From the NCBI GenBank assembly GCA_009746045.1, contig RPFO01000175.1, positions 2,913,634 through 2,977,633 on the forward strand: a DNA stretch of 64,000 nucleotides, read 5' to 3'. The translations under genes and the position numbers were made by a program. The notes under the pieces were generated by a model that saw nothing but the letters and a program-made list of their open reading frames with translations, made no database searches and had not been told where the DNA came from. The DNA comes from Mesostigma viride. Its lineage: Eukaryota; Streptophyta; Mesostigmatophyceae; Mesostigmatales; Mesostigmataceae. This document shows, one piece after another, positions 1-8,445 of the stretch (within the stretch, counting starts at the first letter, position 1; each line of letters opens with the position of its first letter).

Positions 1-119
1 ATTCACGTAAAGGAACCCGTTTTGAAACTTGGCTGGGTAGCCGTCCATGCTCTGAGGGCGGGCAGCTATGGCTTCATTTGCCTTGTCCTCAGTGACCGTG
101 AAGCGCGAGATGAGGCGCT

Positions 120-1973
120 CTAGGTCCGAGCTGATGACGACCGTTGTTGCAGTATTTGCCAACGTGAATGCCTCTCCAACGGGCTGCATTGGAGGGTAGA
201 CTCCTGTCGCCGGCACCATATGGCTGTACGGGGCCGAAGTCCTTCCCCCCCTGCGGCTGCGCACGTGCCCTCACGTGCAGGGGTGCTGCCGGCGAGGCGC
301 ACGGAATGGTCAACAGTGTCAACCTCCGCGGTTGTGGCGCCACAGAAGAGGAAGGGGCTCATCGGGTCGCTCAAGCGGTCGCCAAAGGGGGCGACGGGAC
401 CATGGGAGGGGATCAACGTCGTGGCCAAAACGTCAAGATCCTCATAAAACCAATAGTCGGGGCGACGCGACAGGGCGTCAGGGACCGTGTTGTCAAGGCC
501 CTTGACATATTCGATCTTGAACGGACCGAACTGTGCCAAATATTCAAGCCAACGGGCTTGGCGTGGCGTAAGCGTGGGCTGCGTCAACAAGTGCGTGAGG
601 GGCCGATGGTCGGTCTGGATGATCAAGCGGTACGGGTCCGCAGGGTCGGGTTCGGCCATGGCCACGTTGAACTGAGCACCCAGAAGATGGTGCCGCCAAG
701 TATGGCAACAGTACACCACGGCCAACAACTCTTGCTGATGGACCGGGTAATTTCTTTCGGCCGGGATCATCGTCCGGGAGATATACTCGACCGGTTGGAG
801 ACCGAGACCATGGTCTTGGAGCAGCACACCGCCAATAGCAACCTTGCTAGAATCGCTATTGACCACGAATGGCTTGGTGGGATCCGGAAGGATGAGGACA
901 GGCGCAGTGGCGAGCCTGGCCTTCAGCAGGTCAAAGGCCTGTTGACACAGGCCTGACCATTCCCACGGTACGTCCTTCTTGAGGAGGTGAGTAAGCGGGG
1001 CCGCAATGGTCGCGAAACGCGGGATGAAGCGGCGATAATACGATACCAAGCCCAAGAAGCTGCGCAAGGCGCGAACATTCGCGGGAACAGGCCACTGTTG
1101 GACGGCGGCGACCTTATCGGGGTCCGTGGACACGCCCTTGTCCGAGAGAATGTGGCCTAGAAAGGGGACGCTGCGGCCTGATTCTACCTTGCTGCGGCGG
1201 GCGGACAGTTTATTATCCGCCATGATCTGCAGAACCGCGGCAACATCCTCCAAGTGCTCCTCGAACGTGCGAGAGAAAATGAGGATGTCATCCAAGTAGA
1301 TGGCCACGCAGGTGCGTTTGTACGGCTGCGTCCCCGGGTCCCACGGGATAGTCGGGTCGCGCAGGTCTGCCGAGACCTGGGGCAGCCGACTAGTGCCCAT
1401 CACCGACCTAAAGAGGTGGTTCATGAGCATCTGAAAAGAGGCAGGGCTGTTACACAAGCCCATGGCCGCCACGCGGAATTGGTAATGGCCAAAAGGCGTG
1501 GCAAAGGCTGTTTTATGGCAATCTTCGGGGGCGATCCGAAGTTGCCAAAAACCGTCTGCACAATCGAGCACCGTAAAGTACTTTGCGCCCTCCACCTTAT
1601 TAAATATATCATCGATGCGGGGGAGGGGATACTTGGACTTCACGGTGATCGCATTGAGTTTGCGATAATCCGTAACCAGACGCCACTTCCCATTGGGTTT
1701 GGGCACCAGCAACACGCCCGCGCTGTAAGGGCTATTGCTGGGCTCGATCAAGCCGGCCTCCAACAAGCCGACCAAGATCTTCTTGAGCTCTGCCAACTCC
1801 ACGGGCCCCATGCGAAAAATGGGTGAGGTGGTAGGTGGGTGCCCCTCCTGCAAATGAATGCGGTGGAGCACCGGTCTGGCCGGGGGAAACGTAGGTGTTT
1901 TCTCCTCAAACACGGCTGAATACTGATCGAGCACTGCGTTGAGTCGTTTCACCTCGTCTTCCGACAAGTCCAT
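120..1973 (-). CDS. RT-RH: gypsy1 reverse transcriptase and RNase H
   Basis: The 617-residue frame starts at an ATG. It contains the usual Ty3 RT blocks in order: VPKPNGKWRLVTDYRKLN, LDCADGFWQLRIAPED, FGHYQFRVAAMGLCNSPASF, the catalytic IYLDDILIFS (about 1271-1303) and FLGLVSYYRRFIPRFA. RNase H follows, with VNSDSSKVAIGGVLLQ, YPVHQQELLAVVY, IQTDHRPL and VPDALSRR. A spacer then leads towards integrase. The frame stops at 120, but homology continues to base 1 in a neighbouring frame, so I infer a single small frameshift. The sequence is otherwise intact, which suggests a fairly recent element. Confidence 0.92.
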   Translation of the reverse strand: MDLSEDEVKRLNAVLDQYSAVFEEKTPTFPPARPVLHRIHLQEGHPPTTSPIFRMGPVELAELKKILVGLLEAGLIEPSNSPYSAGVLLVPKPNGKWRLVTDYRKLNAITVKSKYPLPRIDDIFNKVEGAKYFTVLDCADGFWQLRIAPEDCHKTAFATPFGHYQFRVAAMGLCNSPASFQMLMNHLFRSVMGTSRLPQVSADLRDPTIPWDPGTQPYKRTCVAIYLDDILIFSRTFEEHLEDVAAVLQIMADNKLSARRSKVESGRSVPFLGHILSDKGVSTDPDKVAAVQQWPVPANVRALRSFLGLVSYYRRFIPRFATIAAPLTHLLKKDVPWEWSGLCQQAFDLLKARLATAPVLILPDPTKPFVVNSDSSKVAIGGVLLQDHGLGLQPVEYISRTMIPAERNYPVHQQELLAVVYCCHTWRHHLLGAQFNVAMAEPDPADPYRLIIQTDHRPLTHLLTQPTLTPRQARWLEYLAQFGPFKIEYVKGLDNTVPDALSRRPDYWFYEDLDVLATTLIPSHGPVAPFGDRLSDPMSPFLFCGATTAEVDTVDHSVRLAGSTPAREGTCAAAGGEGLRPRTAIWCRRQESTLQCSPLERHSRWQILQQRSSSART

Positions 1974-1984
1974 GCCAAGCGAGT

Positions 1985-2644
1985 TTAACGAAACTCCAGC
2001 CTGGCATGCTGGGCGCTGGGCCCGCGCGCGTGGGCAAGGGCGTCCAGACGAATGGAGTAAACGGGAGGAGGCTGTCGGGCTCTCATCATCCGCTTGAACT
2101 CCCTTTTGGACATGAGAATGTCCGCAAGGCGACGACGGTCACTCTTGAGGGCAGGCGTGTCATCGGTGATGGTCATGCCGTTGGCCGCATACTGCCGCTC
2201 AGGTAACCAGAATGACCCATCTGGGAAGTGGGTAACCATGGTACCAAAAGAGACGGTCACCTTGGATATGTGCAGCCAGTCAATCCCTAGGATGATATCA
2301 GCCGCTTGTAAGGGAATGACCGTGGCGCGAATGGGCACGCTGGTGCCTTGTACGATAGGGGCCAAGTCCGCATAGCCCGGGGATGGCTGAGTGTAGCCAT
2401 CCGAGTATCGCACGCGCCGAGCAATGGTATGGGGAGTCGGGGTTACTCCCAGGCGCTGCACTATGGCCTCACTGACGAAGGTGGTAGCCGCACCACTGTC
2501 AATGAGGACCTTGATGCCCTCCAAACAACGCCCAGAGCCCTGGGGGTCTGGTAGGCTTCCAGTGAAGAGGAGTAGTTGCCGCGGGCCTTCGCTAGGCTCC
2601 GCTTGCCATTCCTGGGTCTCTGTCACCACATTACATGGTAACAA
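1985..2644 (-). CDS. PR: gypsy1 retropepsin (aspartic protease)
   Basis: The 219-residue frame contains the retropepsin active site LIDSGAATTFV (about 2483-2512 on the plus strand) and, about 80 residues later, the closing motif IILGIDWL. It would cleave the Gag and Pol precursors inside particles. The computed first codon is TTG and no ATG precedes the catalytic site, so it is probably read as an extension of Gag or Pol. It ends 12 bp before the start codon of the RT frame at 1973. All expected catalytic residues are present. Confidence 0.85.
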   Translation of the reverse strand: MLPCNVVTETQEWQAEPSEGPRQLLLFTGSLPDPQGSGRCLEGIKVLIDSGAATTFVSEAIVQRLGVTPTPHTIARRVRYSDGYTQPSPGYADLAPIVQGTSVPIRATVIPLQAADIILGIDWLHISKVTVSFGTMVTHFPDGSFWLPERQYAANGMTITDDTPALKSDRRRLADILMSKREFKRMMRARQPPPVYSIRLDALAHARGPSAQHARLEFR

Positions 2645-2703
2645 AACTTGGGCGACTTGTTCATGGCCGGGTAAGGTGTCGCCCGGAGTGCCCTCCCGGC
2701 CTC

Positions 2704-4578
2704 TCAGTCCAACGCCTCTCCTGCAGGCCCCTCGTCCACCGGTGTGCCTCGCAGGTGGCCGGATGCGGCCGCGGAAGAGCCATCATCAGGCTCGGCCGCG
2801 TCTGCGGCATCCAGTTGGTTGAGGGCATGCCCAGCTTGCTGGTAGGCGCTTGGGGGCGCCTTGGGTTGTTGGTACAGCCGGGGCTGTTGGCGCGCTTGTT
2901 GCAAGCGTCGGGCACGCTCACCCGCACTGGGAGCTGTGCGCATATTTCGCGCCGGTGGTGGCCTCGAGGCCATTTGCGGGGAGGCCGCTTGGAAGTTGTT
3001 GCGTTGCACAGGCGGGGCCTGGTCCAGCGGAGGGAGATCAGGGCACTCACGTTTGATGTGCCCCACGCGGTTGCAGTGGTAGCACTGAATCCGGGAAGTG
3101 TCCAAGGCATTAATGTCCAGGACCTCGCACTGTAGCTCATCCACCCACACGGGGGCGAATCCCAGCTCATTGAGTTCCAGTGCATTCACGCGGGGTTTTG
3201 GGGTCCGCTGCACCAAGGGAGCTATCTCCGCTAGGTAGGTCTTGATGTCCTGCAGGTTCCATTGAGCCCAGGAGAGGTGGGCGAATTTCCGCTTCACCTC
3301 ATCCCGGAATTCGGGTTGCAAGCCCTCATAGAACCTTGCCAAGGCTTCTGGGCCCATCAGGTCATCAACCCGCCCAGCTAGAAGCTCGAACTTGGTCATA
3401 TATTCCCGATAGCTCAGGTTCCCCTGCTTGAACGCCCCAAAAGCCTCCCGGTCCAGCTTGTCTTGGTCGGGTGGCAGGTACTTGGCCCGTGCTCGCCGAA
3501 ATAATTCAGCCAAGCTGCTGGGGAAGCCATTGGCCAGGGCGCTTTCGCAATGGAGAGCTTGTCTCACATCGGGAGCCAGTGCCTCGCTGGACACCAGCTT
3601 GACCTTGATATCCTCGTCCAAGAGCTTGCGATTGTATGTCTCCCAGATGTCGATCTTCTGAGACACTGCAATCTCCCAAGCCTCAAACTCTTGGTACGAG
3701 CAGTCGGGTTTAAACTTGGGAATATCCGACAGCTTGGGCAACGGTGGTAGTCGCCCTGCATTGTGAGTATCATCGTCATGATGGCCCATGATACTCGCGG
3801 GTCTCCCGGGCCCGGCCACACCTTGCGAGGTGTGCCCACGCGGGTAACCTGCCGGGGGGCTGCACTCATCCTCACCCGGGTGCTCATACCCATGTGGGTA
3901 GTGGGCGCGGCTTGCATAATGATGGGCGGCGGTGGCCGCTGGGTGCTGCGCTCGTGGGTCACCCGGAGCCAGGCGGTCGTATGCTGAGTTGGGGAGGGGA
4001 ATCGCCTCCCCTGCGACCCCGAAGGAAGACCGACCGGTCCGTGCGGTGCCCTGGCCCTGCCCAGCCATATTTGGCGAGGCATGGCCGAAGGGGCTAGCCC
4101 CAAGGGGTCCAGGCGCATGATAGGACGCCCGATTCGCAGGGCGGCGAGACCGCGATCGGCTATCATACAAGGGTGGCGCCGGGGCGCTGCTGGGCCAAGT
4201 GGCCAATGTAGGTTGCGGCAGCACCGTAGGCAGGGCCCCACTCCTACCGTAGTGCAGGGTAGCATTATTCCCCTGCGCCCCCGCGCCGGCTCCTACACCA
4301 AGGGCCGGACCCGCCGACAATCCCGCGATGGATGTTCCACTAGGTGGTCCATTAAGGGGATTCACTACAGGGCTGTCAGGTGGTGCACCGGCAGCCGCCG
4401 AGGAATTCCCTCCCAAACGTGGGGTTTGTGCTGGGGATGACCCCCTAGAGCCATGCTCACTACTCGGGCGTGAGTGATTTTGGGTAGCTCTCTCTGCCGC
4501 CTCGAGTGCTGCCACGAGGGAAGGGGCAGGAGAGAAGCGATGTGCCTCTCGTCGCCCTCGCTCAATACCGTCAGCCAT
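2704..4578 (-). CDS. gag: gypsy1 Gag with CCHC zinc knuckle
   Basis: The frame encodes 624 residues from a genuine ATG at 4578. The N-terminal third is low-complexity (Ala, Gly, Pro, Ser and His rich). It is followed by a retrotransposon-type capsid region with the segment FPSSLAELFRRARAKYLPP and the later REYMTKFELLAGRV. A single zinc knuckle CYHCNRVGHIKREC sits at about 3047-3090 and should bind the RNA genome during particle assembly. The same capsid and knuckle motifs recur in gypsy2 (NSVAELFKRLESHLVPP, CYHCKEVGHLKREC). The frame is intact. The protease frame begins about 60 bp downstream, so it is expressed either by frameshift or from its own start. Confidence 0.88.
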   Translation of the reverse strand: MADGIERGRREAHRFSPAPSLVAALEAAERATQNHSRPSSEHGSRGSSPAQTPRLGGNSSAAAGAPPDSPVVNPLNGPPSGTSIAGLSAGPALGVGAGAGAQGNNATLHYGRSGALPTVLPQPTLATWPSSAPAPPLYDSRSRSRRPANRASYHAPGPLGASPFGHASPNMAGQGQGTARTGRSSFGVAGEAIPLPNSAYDRLAPGDPRAQHPAATAAHHYASRAHYPHGYEHPGEDECSPPAGYPRGHTSQGVAGPGRPASIMGHHDDDTHNAGRLPPLPKLSDIPKFKPDCSYQEFEAWEIAVSQKIDIWETYNRKLLDEDIKVKLVSSEALAPDVRQALHCESALANGFPSSLAELFRRARAKYLPPDQDKLDREAFGAFKQGNLSYREYMTKFELLAGRVDDLMGPEALARFYEGLQPEFRDEVKRKFAHLSWAQWNLQDIKTYLAEIAPLVQRTPKPRVNALELNELGFAPVWVDELQCEVLDINALDTSRIQCYHCNRVGHIKRECPDLPPLDQAPPVQRNNFQAASPQMASRPPPARNMRTAPSAGERARRLQQARQQPRLYQQPKAPPSAYQQAGHALNQLDAADAAEPDDGSSAAASGHLRGTPVDEGPAGEALD

Positions 4579-6216
4579 CGCGTGGTGGCTGGTAAAGTGT
4601 GAAACAATGTGCCTTTAGTCTTGGCAGGATGATAATCCTCACACACACCCACAGCTTCCAAACAGGTTACACAATGCTCTAACAAGGGGGGTAGGGCATG
4701 TTCCTTGTTAGCCTGCAATGTGCCTGGTTGTCCATGCGAATCCGCTGGAAGCGCAGTCCCTTGAACGACCGGTGCTGGAATAGATCCGTGGAAGCGTCCT
4801 CTCGGGCACTGTCACGCGAACCGGGTCACGGGGACCGAGCACCAAAATACGTCAATCAAGGACGTGAGATATTCATGCAGCTTGCCGGAGCTGACAGTAT
4901 ATATCCCAGATATAGGGTGTGAGGCAATGGCCAAGACGCCAAATAATGCGTGAAATCGCAACCCACAAAGCGTTTCCTTATAAAGCACGCAATATAAGGA
5001 GATTCGTTTCCGGACGAATCCCTTAGGTCAACCGGACAAGGCCAGGTTGGGGCATGCAGGAACCGCAATATGGGTAACGGGTATGGACAGTTAGGATTGT
5101 GGGGATCCGACCCCCACAATGAATTACTGCAAGCGGAATTAGTAAGGGTTCCGGCCCTTATATAATTCCGTTGCTGATCCGGATCAGATTACAGAAAAAC
5201 GGGACGGGATAGAGGCCACTAGGAAAGTTTCCTCCGAGTCCAGTTTAACACGTATGGCTATTTAGAATAGCGCCTTAATGATTGAGAATGAATGCGAAAG
5301 ACCTTTGACTTCCTATGCGTCACAGCGCACGATGGTGGCTTAAGAATACTTGTCACACAATACGAATAAGCTCAAACCCGGAAAACCGGTTTCGTATATT
5401 ACAATGTTACCACACAGATTAAAACACTCAATGCGGGAAGACTTACACCCAGTAGGCGAGGGATTCACACTCGAGCCCACAGGAGATTTACACTCCAGGA
5501 TTAAGCGATGGTAAATAATCTGTAGAGCAACGTGGTAAATTACGATACAAGGTCCGGATTGCTGGCATAGCTCGTGCCTTGCCTATTTTGTCCCTTCGTC
5601 CCCGTTGGCGGCTGCGCCTGGCGCTGCCAACCAGGCATGACGTGAGGTCCGCGGGGACGGGCTTCTCGAACCGTCTAGAACACATTAAAGACCAGTACGG
5701 CTACTAGAGGCCTCTCCTGAAAAATATCCAAATGTGCGTAGGTACCATCATAACGCATGTGCAGTGCCACTTGGCTGTCCGGTAACTCCCGTTCAGGCGC
5801 TAGGTCCGCCTACGGCGCAAAGGCCGAGTTCGTCAGCAAAACTTCTACACTTATACTTCCACACGGGTTGCCTCGGCTGCCAACTGTACTATGGCCTCGG
5901 CACTGGCGCTGGACGTAATCCGGCGCCGATCGACCGGGACGGATAATTTAATACCACAAACGGCATGTTGCATCCGTGCAACAGTATGCCACCGTCGGCG
6001 AATTTGCATTTTTGTGTGGAAGCCTGAGTGGCAAAAATTGAATAAATTCCATATGCATGTTAAAAAAGTACAGGCATGTAAACAATATAGTTCTTGACCT
6101 GTGGCAAAAAACTGGACTCAATTTGGCCACTGGCACTGCCTGAAACACGCCAAATACTGCCAGTCCTATACATAGGACTGAGCCATGCTAGCAATTTGCA
6201 AGCATGTAAGTGCGGT
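4579..6216. other. Leader and probable 5' LTR of gypsy1, boundaries unresolved
   Basis: No frame here resembles a known protein. Position upstream of gypsy1 gag makes a 5' untranslated leader and 5' LTR likely. I found no CCA-complementary primer site and no second LTR copy, so the ends cannot be set. The last five bases before copia1, CATAC at 6217-6221, are that element's target duplication. Confidence 0.4.
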
Positions 6217-6221
6217 CATAC

Positions 6222-6701
6222 AGTTGCAAAAGAAAGGTATCTTGCTTGATGCGTTATGCATAAAACAAAGGCTCTTCTTTATTTCTTTACGTTGTTGTCG
6301 TTGTTGCATAATTCGTCTTCGTTGCGCATATATTCTATTGCGCTTGGCACCTTCATCAGTCTTGCTGAATATCCTACGTGGACATGCATTCCGTGTAGTT
6401 CAGTGCATGCCGCGTGTTAGATACTTCTAGAATCCTCTAGGAGGTACCAAGGCAGATGCGCATACATGATAGGCCGATAGTCGGCTCAGTCCTATTGACA
6501 GTACTACACCGGCCCTTGACCAGCCGGTGACGTGGAGGCCTGGGAGACGCCCATATATTCTACCTGGCGTTATCCCATTGGCGAGTACTAGTGAAGTACA
6601 GCCATTGGCCCAATACTACAATAAAGTATATTGTAGTAATCTGTACAAGATCCTCTATCTCTGAGGACCCATGTGGACCCTAGATGGGTCTCCAACCAAC
6701 T
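6222..6701 (-). repeat. copia1 left LTR (3' LTR)
   Basis: It matches 12191-12326 joined to 26125-26468. On the plus strand it begins AGTTGC and ends CCAACT, so the termini are AGTTG/CAACT rather than the usual TG/CA. This boundary is the one that yields the 5-bp duplication CATAC. Confidence 0.92.
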
Positions 6702-6969
6702 CCAGCCATTCTTTCCCTTGTGAAAGTGATAAGGCTTAGATGTATTCATTGATGTTCGGCCGCACCTGGCCAGTTCACTTTCACATGTAAGGGCAATGGG
6801 GACTCACTTGGGTCTTATGGAGCTTGCATCTCATCATTGCATGGTTGGTGTAACCTGCTGTAGGGAAAACCCAAATCTGAAGGAAAACCTCTTCTCCAGA
6901 GAGGATAAAACCTCCAGGGGGATAAAAACCTATAGGAGGAGCATTAGGCTCAGGCTCCCAGATTACTCC

Positions 6970-8445
6970 TCATGACAAGGGTTTCCCAGCCATCATGGAC
7001 CGCAGCAACTGGTACCCATTAAGGGCCAGTCGTGGAAGCTTGGTCATAGCATCAGCAGGATTTGAACGTCCTGGCAGATGTATGGTTATACAGTGGCTGG
7101 ACAACTCCTTTGCCACAAGGTAGTCCAAGTCAGTAGTAGTGGCCCTCTCATTCTTGATAAAAGAGACCACGGGCTTATTATCACAATAAACCCTGACATC
7201 AATCACAGGTTGAGGTCTTATCTGACTTAGACACCATAAGAGTAGCTCTCTTATGTATATGGCATCGCGAATGCACATGGCATATGCCCTGCACTCAGCG
7301 GTGTCAATGCCAGCAAACCGCCTCCTCTGAAGGTTACTGGACCAGTATACCAACGAGGGCTGTTTGCCTTCATTCCTGATGGTGATCAGGCATCCGGCTC
7401 TGGCACCAATCTTGTTGGCAGATCTAGACTCTTGGCTAGCATCCGTGTAGGCGTCTATGATGATACGCCCATGCCAGTCTACACCGGACAACACCAAGTC
7501 AGGAGATTCATTGAGGCAGCTCTCCAGGCGCCTCCTTCCTTCTCCTACAACAACAGAGTCTGGCATCCTACTCTGTACTGCCAGGTCAGGGTTAGTTGTG
7601 GCAGCCAGCCAACCCAGTTGACCTTGAACCGTAGGGGCATTCTCCTCAGTTACTCTCTTGGGCAACTGAGTTATCACTTTTTCTTTATACCCCTTCGCCG
7701 ATTGCAGATGCCATCCTTTGTCATCCTGGAAAAGGGTACAGCCAATGCCACAGTAAGGTACCTGGCTGTTTTTACTAAACCATGCTCTGGTACCAATAGG
7801 GGACTTGTCATTGAGCCTTTTATAGGTCTCATTCAACCATCCCTTGGGACCAATGCGTTGCATATCATCTCCATGTAAGGTAGCCCAGGTGGGTTGTCCC
7901 TTGGATTGCCCCACAAAGAGACAATAAGCAAGATGAGATTGTTGCATCTGACATCTCTCCTGGATGGCAGGAGCAATGGTTTCATACCAGATGACTGGAC
8001 TGCTGACCAGTCCTTCCCAGCCCACTTTAGGCTGCATGTAGGGATGACCTACTTCAGCTATCCAGCATGCTGGGGTCTTAACACAACAGGGTCTTTGAGC
8101 TTGCCAAGTGGCTCTGGCCACCTGAGGATCACCATGCAAAAAGGCCCTGGTGAAGTCATCAATTTCTGCTCCATAATCCAAGCCATAGTCCAAAGCACCA
8201 AGGTACAGACTAAGAATAAGCCTGAGAACAGGATGTGACAGGCCAGGAGTGTACAGCTCCTCCTTATCAAAGTCTGTAGTACCATGGAACTGGGTTACGA
8301 CTGGACGTGCGTTTGGTATGGGAGGCTCACCAAGCTTGCTCTTCATCTTGCATACAAAACGCAACTGAAGCATTTGAGCATTGGGTGGAGGTTCTGAAAT
8401 GCCTTCAAAAACATCCAGCGTTTGCCACTCCTGCATGGAGCGCAC
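6970..8445 (-). CDS. RT-RH: copia1 reverse transcriptase and RNase H
   Basis: The 491-residue frame carries the copia RT landmarks NARPVVTQFHG and YGAEIDDFTRAFLHGD (motif A). The catalytic box is WATLHGDDMQRIG at residues 187-199; copia elements normally have YVDD here. RNase H follows with IIIDAYTDAS, GIDTAECRAYAMCIRDA, VRVYCDNKPVV and GRSNPADAMTK, so its acidic residues are present. The frame overlaps the end of the preceding integrase frame by about 40 bp in a different register. Comparison with copia2, where the same join reads continuously, suggests a frameshift (programmed or mutational) at 8405-8445. Confidence 0.88.
   Translation of the reverse strand: MRSMQEWQTLDVFEGISEPPPNAQMLQLRFVCKMKSKLGEPPIPNARPVVTQFHGTTDFDKEELYTPGLSHPVLRLILSLYLGALDYGLDYGAEIDDFTRAFLHGDPQVARATWQAQRPCCVKTPACWIAEVGHPYMQPKVGWEGLVSSPVIWYETIAPAIQERCQMQQSHLAYCLFVGQSKGQPTWATLHGDDMQRIGPKGWLNETYKRLNDKSPIGTRAWFSKNSQVPYCGIGCTLFQDDKGWHLQSAKGYKEKVITQLPKRVTEENAPTVQGQLGWLAATTNPDLAVQSRMPDSVVVGEGRRRLESCLNESPDLVLSGVDWHGRIIIDAYTDASQESRSANKIGARAGCLITIRNEGKQPSLVYWSSNLQRRRFAGIDTAECRAYAMCIRDAIYIRELLLWCLSQIRPQPVIDVRVYCDNKPVVSFIKNERATTTDLDYLVAKELSSHCITIHLPGRSNPADAMTKLPRLALNGYQLLRSMMAGKPLS

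Larger units (their letters stand above)
1..4578 (-). mobile_element. Ty3/gypsy retrotransposon gypsy1, left part cut off by window
   Basis: Three minus-strand frames follow each other in Ty3 order: gag (4578-2704), aspartic protease (2644-1985) and RT/RNase H (1973-120). Below 120 the reading continues in another frame to base 1; its residues still resemble the spacer that precedes integrase in gypsy2. Integrase and the 3' LTR are therefore outside the window. The 5' LTR should lie above 4578, but no second copy is present to define it. The proteins are close relatives of the decayed gypsy2 copy on the plus strand (28-36 kb), which helped identify each domain. Confidence 0.9.

Noticed and set aside
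168-956. Plus-strand 262-residue frame opposite the gypsy1 RT
   Set aside because: Antisense shadow of the RT/RNase H frame; no motif of its own.
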